DNA from: Poronia punctata
Lineage: Eukaryota; Ascomycota; Sordariomycetes; Xylariales; Xylariaceae
Direction: 5' to 3'
Length of the DNA stretch: 64,000 nt
Assembly: GCA_022579005.1 (NCBI GenBank)
Contig: MU401542.1
Location: 62,001-126,000, forward strand
Below the pieces are notes generated by a model. The model saw only the letters and a list, made by a program, of their open reading frames with translations. It did no database searches and was not told the DNA's origin. Position numbers and translations under genes: made by a program. Each line of letters opens with the position of its first letter. Position 1 is the first letter of the stretch. Shown piece by piece: positions 1 to 12,989 of this stretch.

Positions 1-2545
1 CAGATCCCATTGTACTCTGGCTGCCACAAACCCAGTTGTACAAAGTACACATACGCTGCCTGGGGGCTTCTCCCTTCCTCTACCAGTGTCATCTATTGCT
101 GTCGTTGCAGTCCTGAATCGGGCACCGGCTCAACTTGGTGGCACATTACCTTCAAGCAAACATTGATAGTAGAATGGAAGGGTGTCTGTGTATAGAATAT
201 GATGTTCAGGCACCAATGCCTTGTTCTCCTGTCATACTCCTGGGAAATGCCGCCGATTAGTAATAGAAAGAACCTGCAGACAGTCTAAACAGGGCAAGAT
301 ATTGCGAGAATAGCAAGACAACTATATATAAAGGCCCCAGTATTTCGTCCCCGTCTTCATTGTTTGGAAATAGAAAACAAGCAGCTGGGAGATCAAGGGG
401 GCGGGAGCAAGCAAGCTTGGCAGGGATATGTGAAAGTAGGTACATACCAAGAGGGCAAGTGTAGTCCAATATTCAGAACTGCATGAGTTGTAAGGTCAGA
501 TTATCTTCATTATTACTTGCAATCAGCCCACTGTAATGTCCTCATCCCATACTCCAGTCTCGTAGTTTCGTCGGAGTCAATGGGGCATATCTGACCCTTC
601 ATCATACCATACATATGGGCAGGGACACATCTGACAGCGTCAAACTGTAACGAAATCAAAGGAATGGATCTATGGCGCAATACCCCAGATAATCCCATGT
701 TACATGTCATAGGGAGCTGTCACGCATTCTATGACGGCCCGGTCAAATATATTTGTGATTCAGGTAACGCAGCAGACCACGTACTCTAGCCCCTCTCCGA
801 ATACTAAAAAAGTGGCAACATCACCATCACAGGGTCTCCTTGACTGTGGTACCTGAGAGAGGAGGCATGAAAACAAACTAAAAAAAAATAAAAGAAGAAG
901 GAAGTCACTGCAGAAGTACAAAGTTCCCTCCTGTTGGTCCGTGCCCAAAGGATATCCACCAGTTGCTCCATGATCAAAGGGCCATTCCCTTTCTATTAAC
1001 CAGAGGATCACTCAACGTAGCGGCCTAATCGATCCTAAATGTAGGACAAGAAGGTCATAGTATACTCGAGAGAGCAGTATTTGGGAAGACACGCTTTGTA
1101 TAAGGAGAATTAACTAATATTATTCTTCATATCAGCCTACCAAGCTTCATTGTCCAACAATTCTCACTTCTTCTTATCACAAAGTCATGTTCACAGGCCA
1201 GACAACAAGCCCTGAAGCCCCAAATATCTATCATTTAGCAACAGTATTTGAACTTTGTGGCGACCTAGTATAGTAAGATATCAAGGCCAAACTAATTTGT
1301 TTGGAGTGACACTTGTTTTTCCTGAGCATGCCTATTCCCGCCGAGGTACTTTGAAGTATCGCGACATAAAATTATGAGGAAACTTAGATCCAGCATGCTA
1401 TAGAAAATGTCCTTCTTCATGTTAATATCCAGGACCCGGGCCATGGGACAGGGGAGTTCTCCCGTGAATATGCCGAGGGTATAGTATGTACTATGTAAAT
1501 ATTGCAAACAGGGAGGAAAGCCATCCTCAGTCAAAATTATGCAACGCAGTAACCCAGGAACATCCAGCCCAGTATCGTTTATAATATGAACGACTGTATA
1601 CAAACCGTGTACATGGACTAATTAAAGGGGGGGAGTAATTTTCCTGAACTTCTTCCTTGAATCATAGGATCCGAGTGTTGAGATGGCTGGTTTGCTTTCG
1701 AGGTCGTCCATCACACAGGAAAACAAACCATCCTACCAATATCTGAAGATCCCCATGGGGCCAAATGAGATGTACCCAGAAAATCAGGTTATTTACCAAG
1801 AATCAGATACAAGTTACAACCTACCCCGATTGTGCCTGCGGAGGTGGCCGAAAAGTGTCTGTCAACTATACCGTATCGTCATGGCATCAAATATGACACG
1901 GTTAGTCTGGCACTTGGTAAAGCAAGATAGGTATCACAGCCACGTATGTATCTTTCCCGCCCGGTTCAAACTGTGGCAACGAGCTTGGTACCAGATTCTC
2001 CTCGTATTCGGACTTCTAGACCAGCCACTATGAGGTTACCCGGCGTTGGAAGATTGTTTGAGGCCCTTTTATGGGAATATCTCACTTGAACAGAACACAC
2101 CTTGAAATCGTTGGGACTTAGCTGATGCTAAGGGTGTACTCTACAGAAATCTAACGGGAGACACCCACCACGTATAACATCACTGAGAATACACAGGATC
2201 CAAAGAATTCTCAATACTCGCTTCATCACATATAAACGTCCAGCTCCTCACCAAAGCCGGCAATCTAGCACATATCGATCCCTTCATCATCATGGCCTAG
2301 GGCTGAGAATATGAGGACCATAAACTACTCGAACAGATAAACCGGTCTACGTAAACAAGAAACGACACACCCGGGTATGTAAACCTCGGGAAAAATAGCC
2401 ATCAACCCGCTTGCCATTCCTCAGCCTCTACCCATATTTTGCCTTAATCTATTGTTCCTGTCTCTAGAGGTATTTCCCGGTCCCCTATCTACTTCCCCAT
2501 AGCCCATCCTCTTCTTCACCCAACAATCCTTTATCACGTCTTGTC
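1..2545. other. Intergenic, no supportable gene
   Basis: No open frame here has recognisable protein content, plausible splice structure or a family motif. The longest forward frame (1683-2033) reads as low-information sequence with stop-rich neighbours and no introns that would extend it. The stretch is moderately AT-rich with short A or T runs. It presumably holds the 3' flank of the gene at 2546-4436 and spacer DNA. Nothing else could be identified. Confidence 0.6.
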
Positions 2546-4436
2546 CTATATCTTACTAAGGGCGTCCTCGCATCTAGAAATCAACACGTCCTCGTCCTCG
2601 AGCCCGACCGAGATCCGCACCTGTTCCTGCCGGACACCGTACGCGGCATGTTCCTCTGGATTTTCCTTCCCATACGCCAACAGGTTATACGCCAAAGCAA
2701 GAGTCAAGTGGGCGCCTAGATGCGGGCCAGAGAAGAAATTCACGTTATCGTAGAACGCCTTTGTTTTCTCGATTGTGTCGAACTCGACGCTCAGTACTTT
2801 TTTGAGGATTAGTCATGTCAATCCATATACACCATTTTAAGAAGGAAAAGGAAAGGAGGGGAACGAAAAGACAAGAGAACTTACAACAGCCATACCCCGG
2901 CTCCGGAAACTCCTCCGTCTTCTTCCTCATAAACTCCCCCAGATACCCCGACCCAGGCGAATAAGGCGGGTACCAAACCCTCGTGATCTTATCCTTCCGA
3001 CCATGAAAGTATTTAGCAAGGGCAGCCGCATTCCGATTCAGCACGGCGGATCGCTCGAGGTAATCGTTGCTATTCCTTAACAAAACTTTGACATCTTCTT
3101 CAAACAGCTCGTTGCGGAAGTTCCGAGTCAGGACGGGCTTGAGAGATGCGTATGCGGCTTCGCTGTTGGGATTCAGCACCACGGATCCGGCCATTACGTC
3201 TGCGTACCCGGAAAAGGACTTGGTGAGAGAGGATAGGATGATGTCGGCTGCGGCTAATAGGTCGATGTTGGCGAAGGAGGCGACTGTGTCGTCTACTACT
3301 AGGATGAAGCCGTATTTATCGGCCTGGGAAGTAGTTAGTAAGTTGTTGATTGTGTATAGGATTTAACCTGAAGTCGGGCAAGTAGATAGAAAAGAAAAAA
3401 GAAAAAAGAAAAAAACTTACCAATTTCCGCAAGCGCATCAAGTCAACACTGACCATGATGGGATTACTAGGAAACTCCGTAAAAACATACGAAACCTCCC
3501 CCTTTTCCTCCAAATACTTTTCGAAATCATCGATATCCGCCTCATCCGCTTTCCCATAATGTTTAATCCCCCCTCCCTCACTCTCCTCGAAAACATGATA
3601 CGAATTATGAAACACGGCACCAAAGACAACAACCGGACCAGTATTCCCCTCGATACCGCGTATCGCCTCGTGCAATCTCGTGATAGCCGCCATACCCGTC
3701 TGGTACAAAAAGACATCCCCCGCCAGCACCCTCTTCGCATGATCTTTCGCAGTTGCACGCATCAACAACCCCGCTATTCTCTCCCTTATCAACGCATGAC
3801 TCTCTCCCTCGGGGAAATACGTCGGTTCCGGCAGCTGTTCTCTCTCTGTGTCGAATGTGTATTCCCCCTCATACACAACATCGTGCCCCAACAAAGCCTC
3901 AGCAACCCTCGTGCTGAACCCAAGTCCACCATGCTGCCACTGAAACATCGAAACACCACTCTTCGCAAGCGGGAAAGCGACAACGTACAATCTCACGCCA
4001 TTGATTCGCACGACATAGTACTTGAACTCAGCCGGGTCCATCCTGGCCTCCTCGCGATGTCGCGGAGATGCTGCGAACCCCCTGTTCGACGCCCAGACGT
4101 CGGGAGAGGTATATGCGGCGCAGCCGTAACCTTCTGGAAGGGAAGGGATTTTAGATGCTATGGTTCCGCATAGCTGTTTATTTCATGTCAGATTGAAAAA
4201 AGGAAAAGTAAAAAGTAAAAATGTAAAGTAGATAAATAAATACCGACCTGTGCCGAAAGCCCAAAAGGACAGAATCTCGGGTATATGGATTTAAGCTTCG
4301 CGAGGACGGATTGATCGCCATCGCGAATCGCCTTGGCGTTTTCATACCCCGGGAGGTGGACGGTGATGGTATGGGGCCCTTGAGGCGGGAGGGAGGTGCC
4401 GAATTCGACGGTCGAGGGGTCGATGTTCTTCTCCAT
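2546..4436 (-). CDS. Cystathionine gamma-synthase-type PLP enzyme
   Basis: PLP-dependent Cys/Met metabolism enzyme of the fungal cystathionine gamma-synthase group (Neurospora MET-7 and yeast STR2-type). The family joins an activated homoserine ester to cysteine to make cystathionine in transsulfuration. Four exons on the minus strand (4436-4248, 4173-3421, 3323-2885, 2796-2546) with 74, 97 and 88 nt introns give 543 aa, the usual length for the fungal enzyme. Seen: an N-terminal fungal extension; the PLP-pocket stretch VVDDTVASFAN near residues 323-333; the Schiff-base lysine in SSLTKSFSGYADVMAGS (Lys about 349); and a C-terminal RISVGLED motif. The start is the first ATG of exon 1. The paralogous yeast proteins YLL058W and YML082W share this architecture, so the exact reaction (gamma-synthase or a related activity) is inferred from the family. 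Confidence 0.9.
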
Positions 4437-5580
4437 CGTGACTGAAAAGTAGGTAGGTATGTATGTAGCCAGGAAGAACTGTATAATAAAAAGAAGAAAA
4501 TTTAAAGACGTCTTTTTTATATATATAAGTAAGTAAGTAGTAGAATAGATCTAGATCTAGTAACAAAGTTTTAAACACAATCTCTTTTTCTATTCGTACT
4601 TCAAGTTCCCTCTCTGTTGAAACTATCCTAGGTATTAATAATATCTGTAGGATCGTGGAAATCCTTTTAGATTTAAGTAAATGCCCTAACCTACATCAAA
4701 AGAACTAACCTTCCTATAGGTTGACATATTACCATTATCTGCACCTCGGCCAAACTATAACTGACTAGCCAAAGGAAAGATTTTTCTGCCGTCAGCCCTA
4801 TACCAATCCGAATGCCGACATTAGTGCCTAACCTACCAACATCTAACGACACTTTGTAGTGAAATACAGATTAGGTGTTATTAATTCATAACCAATCGCA
4901 TGTTTACCTACACGTACATATAATAACAATGTGAATGTGGGGTAACTGAGAAGAGAAAAACGAAGAGACGTAAAAACTTAAAAGTAAATAAAGGGGGGAA
5001 ATCATTTGGTAAGCAAAAACAGCGGGGTAACCTGGAACCGTTAGGTAATCATCCCCAACCCTAGCCTATAAATAGTAATGTTTATAAAGGGTAAAGAGGC
5101 GGCCGATGGCCCGATGCTGACTTGTAGAATCCTAACAAACCTCAGGATCAGTCATCGTAAAGCTGTATAATCCAATAACTGTTGATAACTAATCCAGATA
5201 CACGCCCAGTTGACCTCTACATCATGTTGAGGGTGGCCCGGAGACGTCGGAGTAGACGGTAAAGATGTATATTTTCCCGGCTAAGCAGGCAAGCCGCAAC
5301 ACACAATGTTGAACACACCAGATAAATGCATCTACCTATATTCTTTCAACCTCAACATAGGTATTATAATACAGAATGTTATGCGACTCGACGCTGTGAG
5401 ATAGTCGGTTAGATTCTCTCCGCAAAAAAAAAAGAGGAGACAACAGCCAACTTTTCGAGGCGCTTATTAATCAGCGAAAATTAATACAAGTCACCACCCC
5501 CAGCGATACACTGTGACACACTTACGGGGCTGCGGGCGTAAGCCCTTCCAACGCTGATGGAGAAAACATACTTTCTCAGC
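4437..5580. other. Intergenic between CGS-like gene and VTC4
   Basis: AT-rich spacer. It holds the upstream region of the minus-strand PLP enzyme, whose leader is pyrimidine-rich on the coding strand, and the 3' flank of VTC4. A short A10 run lies near 5425. No open frame with protein-like content was found. Confidence 0.5.
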
Positions 5581-8091
5581 TCACCAGAGCTTCCTCTCCA
5601 TACCCTCAAAGGCAAAATTCAACGCGACACCGATAAACAATGTAACACACAGAGCCGACGGCCCGATCCTGTCGTAGTACTTGATGACCTTGCGTTCGCG
5701 AATCCCTCTGCTTCGGTACAGATATATGCCAACCGAGTAGCAGAGAGCCAGAAAGGCGACCATGGTGAAGACGCCCGCCGCCACAAAGGACATGGTGTTT
5801 GGTTTTTCGCCAAAGTTCAACAGGGTAGAAGCGATTGCGCCGACGTAAATGGAGAATTCGAGCTAGCCTTTTGTTAGTGGGATTTTGACAAGAACACCCC
5901 AAATCAACCATTCAAGATAACTTACCCATCCAAGAAACGTCCTCTCTGCGGCAAAATAGACCTTCGGTTCCACTCTGACAGGCACATAGATCTTTTTACC
6001 TTTCGGTGCTTTGAACTTTACCGTCTGGACCTCCTGATCGCCAAAAAACATCTGGTTACGGTTGCTGCGTGGTACCGTCGTCGCTCTAGGTCTCGGCGTC
6101 AAGACCTTTATTGTCCACGAGATACCGCGCTCGGCTGCGAGAGCGTACTTTTGTGCTAGCATGGAATAGTATGTCCACCCCCCTATTCTTCTCGCCTCTT
6201 CCATCCGATCTTCCGCGTCCGAGTCGTCGTCAGATTCATACAGGGGATAGTCTCCATTGAGCGTGATATCGGTAGTGGTTTGGTCCTCGACATCATTGAG
6301 CCTTATGGCTGCCTGTGCGCCTCTTGAGAGGTTGTTTCTGCCGTTAGAGGAAGGGCCCGCCGTCTCTTCCATTTCCTCGTTGTCCGAATCAACATCGTCA
6401 TCATCGGATGTGGTGCCGCTCTGCGAATGGCCTACTCGGTGAATACCGAAGTTATGAGTAGCAGGCTTGCGGATGTCGACATCCATTTGCGGCATCCAGT
6501 ACGGAAGGAGATTTATACGGTCTGGGAACAGAGATGCGGTGCCATGTATAAACTTGGAGAATTTGGGCACAGCTTCAACAAGGTGACTCGAGATGAGTTG
6601 TCGAACCCACTCCGGAGGTTCTTGGCCGTGCTGTGTCTGCAATTTCACCTCTAGAACGGCATAGGGAAACCGCACAATATCTTTCGGAGGCAATTGGGAG
6701 AAGGGCCAGTCTATCCCAATATCCATCCGTCTCCAGTTATCGCCCGAACGTCTGACACCATCTAGGTTGTCTTCGCGTACCATTGTCAACTCGGTGTCGA
6801 GAGAGATTCGTACCCGGGCATCGGCTGGCAGCTGAAAAGCAGTTCGGTTGTAAAAAGACCGGCACACAGGTCTGTAGCCATTTTTCAACACAGAGTACTG
6901 CACCTCTTTCGCAAGCCTCTCATCCTCGGCAATAGCTTTCTCAGGCTTCTTCCTATCTTTGCGGGCCTTTTCGAAAAGCGCTTCTGGCAACAGATCACCT
7001 CGCATGAAGGCGTTGACGTTTTTCTCCTTCATCGAAAATCGAGCCTTGACAGACTTTTCTCCCGTCCAATCCTCACGATGGGTCTTGCGTTCTACAAATA
7101 TGGTGTCGTTCTGCATTCCACCGTACCATCTGAGACGGATAGCCTCTGCGCCTTCTGTCTTCTTAAGTCGTCCTTCGTATAAGTCCCACGTGTCAGGATT
7201 GTCATAGTAGATAGAGGTAATCGCCGAGTCTGCGGCCTCAAACTCCTTGCTTGCGTTAAAGACGAGGACCGGAAGATGTTTGAGGATGATGAGTTTCAGC
7301 TCAGTGACATTATCGGGGTGTACCCAGTATTTTGTCGTCTGGCGAACAAAGCTACCCTGACTTCCACCAGCTGCGCTATCGCCCTTTACGGGATTTCCAC
7401 GCGTCCGGACGGTATTGTAAAGGTTGGAGAGCTTGACGACCTCTGCATCGAAATCTTCGTTGTAAAACGGCTTTTTCTTTAGCGCGGCATCGAACGATGG
7501 TCGCAGGTACCATTCCGTCATTTTCTAAAGCACACGTTAGCATGACCTTTCCAACCTTTGTTCCCATAAAAGAGATGCAGACGAGGAGCTACGAACATCA
7601 TGTTTCTTAATAATCTTATAGAAGCCCGTATAGTTGAGCTGGACGTATTTGGCAAGGTCGTGGACGTCGGCAATGATGTCACTCAGGTCTTCTTCGAGCA
7701 GGATAAAATCTTCTTCGGGCGGACCCTGTTCGTTCAGACCGCGTTCCGTCGCCCTCGAGACGACCTCTCTAACTTCTTGCTCGCTGACAGCTATACGACG
7801 TTGGATTTCGGATTCCTTAACCTTTGTCTTCGTGTACACCTTTTCCAGCTCAGCATATAGCTTGGTGATGAATGTTTGCTCGTCCTCTTCAGTCCATGTG
7901 TTCTTGTTGTTCTTCACCCCCGTCCCGTTTCCCCTCCTGCCGGAAGAGGGACCGGCTTCGTTATCGTCATCCTGCGTCGCAGTCGGGGGCCCGGATGCCG
8001 TTTTCAACTCTTCCTTCAGACCGTCGTAATCGATGTAATACCATTGATACTCGCGAATTATGCTAGAACGTAGTTGCTGGCCGAACTTCAT
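5581..8091 (-). CDS. VTC4: Vacuolar transporter chaperone 4 (polyphosphate polymerase)
   Basis: Catalytic subunit of the VTC complex, which polymerises ATP gamma-phosphate into polyphosphate and moves it into the vacuole. Three exons (8091-7597, 7524-5926, 5862-5581) with 72 and 63 nt introns give 791 aa. Seen: an N-terminal SPX domain (about 1-165) starting [20 protein letters not shown] and ending with the KIIKKHDK inositol-pyrophosphate-binding helix; the tunnel-shaped polymerase domain with the basic pair in [10 protein letters not shown] (about residues 293-300), VERKTHRED and AVLEVKLQT; a long acidic Ser/Asp linker (about 545-600); and a C-terminal domain with three hydrophobic segments. 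The intact IRLRWYG and LEVKLQ motifs argue for the active VTC4 subunit rather than VTC2/3. The intron 1 acceptor leads directly into [11 protein letters not shown]. Confidence 0.95.
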
Positions 8092-9108
8092 GGCGTAGCT
8101 TGGGCGGGTATCGCCACTTTCGGTTATACTCGGGTTGCGACGTTGTTAGGCAGTAGTTGTCAAAACGTCTGGCGATTTGGGTCGAGTCTAAACACGATCA
8201 CGCTGTGGGTCAATAAGGTAATACCTAAATGTTGGATGAGGTCGTCCTAGTCGTTGCACAGACACGAAGACAGCAAAAAGCTTGCACGGGAAGTGAGACC
8301 TTGTGGAAATGAAGAGTAGTGAAGTACCTACGTACATAGTTCAGCCACCGGGGTCGTGCCAAAAGAGTTAACAGACAATTAGATGGTGCGATGCAAGCCC
8401 GAGGTGACACAAAAAGTCGAGACCGGTTTAACATGTAATTATGCAGAGCGCGCGGTTGGGGTTGAATAGAGGTAGCCAACAACGAAGCCACAAACACTGA
8501 AACCTTCCTTCTCGGCGCATTGAGCCCGTGTGTACATTCCTAACCTAGGCATTCTCTAGACTACCCTCTAGTTCTACTGTTCTATTCACATGGTGGTGTC
8601 ACTTGCCCCGCCAACAAAAATCCAACTACTCGTATCAAGCTTGGAGGTAAATTCAATTGCATTGGCCAATAAGACCAAACCCTGATGCACGTGGAGCAGT
8701 TCCCGCCGTTGCATAATTACTTGTGCATTAGCGTATGACAAGCAGATAGGTAATTAATAGCTTGGTTGCAATCCCTTCGCGGTTCACCGTTGGCTGATCT
8801 CATGTCTGGGCACTTCTATCGTACCGATCCATCTTACCGTGTCAATTGCGTCACTGATCTTATTAACACAGTTTAAGCCCACCCCCTGTTCTAAGCGAAG
8901 CTACCCGGAATAAAATCTTACCAGGTACCGTCCATTTTTAGTGCTGCAACATGAACCCCGCGCACCGTTGCCCAGCATCCTTGTACCTATCTAATGTGTA
9001 AATCTGCCCCGCGTCAAAAAATTCCAGAAGAAGGAAAAGAAGCGATTCAAAATAGAATAAAAACTAATCGCATCTGCGCAAAAGACTAAAAAACAAAAAC
9101 CTGACATC
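8092..9108. other. Divergent promoter region VTC4 / RMT2
   Basis: About 1 kb between two divergently transcribed genes, so it should contain both promoters. The RMT2 side is A-rich just before its ATG. Reverse-strand open frames at 8225-8497 and 8991-9650 have no recognisable content, and the second overlaps RMT2 antisense. I could not assign specific regulatory sites. Confidence 0.5.
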
Positions 9109-10447
9109 ATGCCCGACGACACAATCGAATCGCGTATCCCGCCCTCGTGCCCGGACACGATATCAGAAATTCTGAAAAATGCCTGGCACCATGACCTAGC
9201 CAAGCTCAAGCCCCTTCTCTCCGTCCCCGGACGCGCGAGCGTGCAGGAGCCGACGACGGGGGAGACGCCCCTCCACGCCGCCATCCGATCCTGCGGCGCG
9301 GATATCGAAGCTGCCAAGGCAGTCGTATACGAACTATTCCTCAGCGGCGCCATCTGGAACGACGTCGACAATAATAACGAGACGCCGGGGTGTGTGGCGG
9401 CTAGGCTGGGACAGAGCGAGTTATACGATATGGTTGTTGGGGCCGGTGTCCGTGCTGAGTTGCTGTTCGGGCTATTAGATGGATATGAAGCTCTTGAATC
9501 TGATGCGGAAGAGGATGCTGGAGAAGAGGTTGAAACCCAAGATGCGGACGCGGTGGAGGGACAGAGCCAGGAAGACGCCCCGCAAGACGTTATCCTCGAA
9601 TCGGACCCAGACCGCGCATTCTCCCCCCCTAAACCACAACAACAGACCACATCGGATGTAACGAGCGAGGCCTACCTACGCGCGAACTTGACCTACGGCG
9701 ACGGCAAGCTCGTCGACGACGCGCAGAACGGCGTAATGATGGCCTGGGAAACATCCATCATGCGCTCGTCCGTCGACGCCCTACTCCCCGGCGCCCCGAG
9801 TGGCAAGCGCATCCTAAACATCGGCTTCGGCATGGGCATAATCGACACCATGTTCCGCGAGACGCGCCCGTCGCGACACCACATTGTCGAGGCCCATCCG
9901 GACGTCCTAAAACACATCGAGACCAGTCCCGACTGCACGTTTGGGAAAGACTGGGAGGCGAGCGGCCCCTCTGAAGGCGCGTACAAGATCCACGCTGGAA
10001 AATGGCAGGAAATACTCCCTACGCTGCAGGAGAAGGGTGAATTGTATGATGCCATCTACTTCGATACCTTTGGCGAAGATTATAGCCAGTTGCGCACGTT
10101 CTTTACGGAATATGTCTCGTCTATGCTGGATGAGGGAGGCACTTTCAGCTTTTTCAACGGTCTGGGTGCCGATAGAAAGGTCTGCTACGATGTTTACACC
10201 AAGGTCGTCGAGATGCATCTAGCCGACGCCGGGTTAGACCTTGAATGGAAGGAGTTCGACGTCGACATGAAGGGCTTAGAGGAAGAAGGCAAAGGGGAAT
10301 GGGATGGCGTTAGACGGCGATATTGGACTTTGGACAGTAAGTTTTCCGATGCATTCCTGTTTGTCACTGGTGGGTTCCTTTTGCCGGTAAAATCGCTAAC
10401 TTAAATCAGAATACCGACTCCCTATCGTCAAGCCTATGGGCTATTAG
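9109..10447 (+). CDS. RMT2: Protein arginine N-methyltransferase 2
   Basis: Type IV arginine methyltransferase of fungi, which in yeast delta-N-methylates an internal arginine of ribosomal protein L12. Two exons (9109-10336, 10410-10447) with a 73-nt intron give 421 aa, the family's usual length. Seen: N-terminal ankyrin-like repeats (ETPLHAAIRS, NETPGCVAARLG, roughly 45-115); an acidic Glu/Asp linker; and a class I SAM-dependent fold with motif I in RILNIGFGMGIIDTMF (about 234-249), the acidic ribose-binding EAHPDVLKH and YDAIYFDTFGEDY. The last exon is only 38 nt and restores the conserved tail DKYRLPIVKPMGY, which supports the splice choice; without it the frame would read on into an unrelated 27-residue tail. 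It acts in cytosol and nucleus in yeast. Confidence 0.95.
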
Positions 10448-10607
10448 ATCGTACCTTCTCGGACAGAGACAAACAGTTGTGCTTAATGCATGTTCATTGT
10501 TACCTTGCCTAAGGCGTCAACTCTAGGTCTATCCTGTCTACTGGACACATAATCCCCGTATCTTAAGAAATTACCCGACCCTTTACACATCTTGAACCCT
10601 ATTTCAT

Positions 10608-12989
10608 TCATTTGAAATTCTCAGGGTGCAAAATACCAGCAAGGTTACCCTTGGCGACTCGCTTGAGCGTCAAGGCAGCAATTAGCGCAGCGCCGACGCC
10701 ACTACCGTCTTCGGCAGCCAAAATCTCCACCGGATCTTCCTCCTCGGGGCTGGACTTCTCGGGCCAGTCGAGGATCTCACGTAGAGCTTGGGCGCCGCGG
10801 GCCTTGAAGTGAGGGTACTTGTTGAAGACGGAACCATCGGCTCCGACATGGCATGGCTGTAGATTCTTCTTGGTGCAAATAGCAGCAACGCCACAAGCAG
10901 AGAATCTGGCAGCACGAGTCCCGATCAACTCGGCTGTCCGCCGAATGAGCTCCAGCTCAGGCCGGGTACATTTGAGCTCTAGTTTCTCTTTGAACAGGTC
11001 CGCTGTCTCTTGCAGGTTCTCAAAGGGGTCCCTAGTATAGTATTAGCATTGAAATGACCCCGGTCGATTAGTACATAAGGGAAAACCAACTCTTCGATTG
11101 CCGACAGGAAAGATGAATCAAGCGTGTACGGCCTGCGTAATTGTTTGATGTCTTGGCCGTCAAAGATGCTGACATCTTTGTTGTCGTGGAGGTCCACCAG
11201 GACCAACCGGAAGATTTCTCCTAGGTACAAGCCAGCAATGCACTTCTCGAAAGCCTGTTGTCCCGGTCGCGGGGACTCCTTGTCAATAATGATGTCGTAC
11301 TTGGTTCGAGGAAGCACCTTATGCTCGTTATCAAAGGCGCCCCATTCACAGTTAATGGCCATGGGCAGGTCAGCGGGCAAGTTCATGTGGGCCAGTTTGG
11401 GGATGGAGCCGCAGTTCTCCATATATGCAGCGTTGCACCCGGTACCGAAAATACAACCGATTTTCATCTTAGTATCCGTGTAGGCCGAGGCAATCAGTGT
11501 TCCTGTTGTGTCGTTGACCAATGCAGAGACCACAATAGGGACGCCCTACCGCACGTCAGCATATTCCTCTTGCTCTCTACAACACCACAGATAGCCAGGA
11601 CTTACACGTCGTTCGAGAGCAGCTTCAAGCATGGGCACTACATTGTGACCTTCCACTCCATCAATGTCGAATCCTTTGGTCCACCGCTGAAGAACGCCTT
11701 CGTCGATGTAATTCTGCGTTGCGGGATACGAGAATGTGAAGCCGAGCGGGATCTTGCCTTGGCTTCTCCGCTTTTCGTCCAAATGTGTCTCGACGAATTG
11801 CTGCAAACAATCGGCAATGTATTCCCAGAGTTCATCCGCATCGCCGGTTTTCAATTCCTCCGGCATGCGATATTTGGACTGGATGATATCAAACTCGGAC
11901 TTGTTCTCGGTCAGAGTGATCTCGCAGACACGGAGGTTGGTACCCCCCATGTCGAGAGCCAAGAATTTCCCCGTTTCATTTCCATCCGGAAAGTCCATAA
12001 CCCAGGTGGGATTCATGGGCTAGCAATATGTCGTCAGTGGTGTCGTGTTAGACAGAGAGGGTCACAAGACGTACGATACTTCCCCCTTCGACGCTCAGCC
12101 CTAAGGACAGTTTAGCCATATTTCCAATCTCTAGATTTAGAGCTACCCCATACCTTTCTCCAGTTCGGATACAAAGTGTGATGTGATCTCTTTGAGCTTT
12201 TCCGAGGGGACCGTGAAAGCCTCTTCTAGGGCCTTGATCTCGGCTAAGAGATCTTTTGGCACATCGGCCATAGATCCTATAGATGCGGGTTGTTAGCAGC
12301 TGACACGCTGGGACCCTCCGAAATGGAATTGCGATAAGAATCAATGACAGGAATTCAATGTAGGCCAGCCCAGTACTACAAATTGGGACTGATTTGAAGG
12401 GGATAAGTAGCAGAATCGGGAGAAGTGCGAGATGCCACCTGTACAGAGCTCCCAAGTTATTTGTGTAAATAGAGGTAGAGAGGTGGAATGTGATAGCCTT
12501 TCTGAGACAGGCACGTAGATGGAGTAGAACATGGCCGTCATGGCTATAGAAAATAGGCTGCCTCTGTAAATAAATACATCGGTCTTATTCCTACCTAAGG
12601 CCGGCGAGGCATCGAGTTGGACTTCCATTTTCAAGGTGAAGTTTTGCTGGCACGATATTCTAGATTCGGTGCAAAGTGTGGAGTGTACACTTGTAGTTAA
12701 GGTCGTGAAAACCAACAAGGTGATGGAGAGAAGTATGGTCACGGAGCTCCCGTAATGGCAGGTTCTTGGCCGTTTCCACGGTGAAACAAGTAGGTACTAC
12801 CAACTGCCCACTATGTTTCGTGGGCGGCTGAGGCCCCTGCAGTAAGCACCGAGGCATCGGGTTGGGAGAGAGTGGTGTACTGAAGCCCCAATTCAATGGA
12901 GAGGCCCTCAATGCTGATAGGAACGACACAATGCCGATATCAGACATACCCTTGCGAGATGGTGGCTTCCTAGGCCCTGTACCAACCAT
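10608..12989 (-). CDS. Hexokinase
   Basis: Glycolytic hexokinase phosphorylating glucose or fructose at C6 with ATP. Six exons (12989-12950, 12276-12154, 12100-12075, 12019-11606, 11545-11091, 11031-10608) give 493 aa. The first exon codes only 13 residues (MVGTGPRKPPSRK) and is followed by a 673-nt intron; the others are 53-60 nt. The joined N-terminus reads KGSMADVPKDLL, matching the known fungal hexokinase leader. Seen: phosphate-1 loop LALDMGGTNLRVCE, sugar-binding PLGFTFSYPATQ, VNDTTGTLIA, GTGCNAAYMEN, EWGAFD and AAEDGSGVGAALIAA. The arrangement and length fit true hexokinase rather than the regulatory hexokinase-like proteins, which usually have altered catalytic loops. Translation could also start at the internal ATG of GSMADV (exon 2). 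Confidence 0.95.
12277..12949 (-). other. Long first intron of the hexokinase gene
   Basis: A 673-nt GT-AG intron (donor GGTATGTCT, acceptor ATCTATAG) separating the 40-nt first coding exon from the rest. It is about ten times the typical intron here. Open frames inside it (for example on the minus strand at 12341-12742) have no recognisable content. Long 5' introns often carry regulatory elements, but none could be identified by eye. Confidence 0.75.

Noticed and set aside
1683..2033. 116-codon ATG-started ORF near the left edge
   Set aside because: Composition and codon use look random, with no domain, no splice extension and no support from neighbours.
3559..4173. 204-codon forward ORF over the PLP-enzyme gene
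   Set aside because: Antisense shadow of the conserved enzyme; no motif and no supporting structure.
12341..12742. ORF inside the hexokinase first intron
   Set aside because: Lies wholly within a well-supported intron and has no recognisable content.
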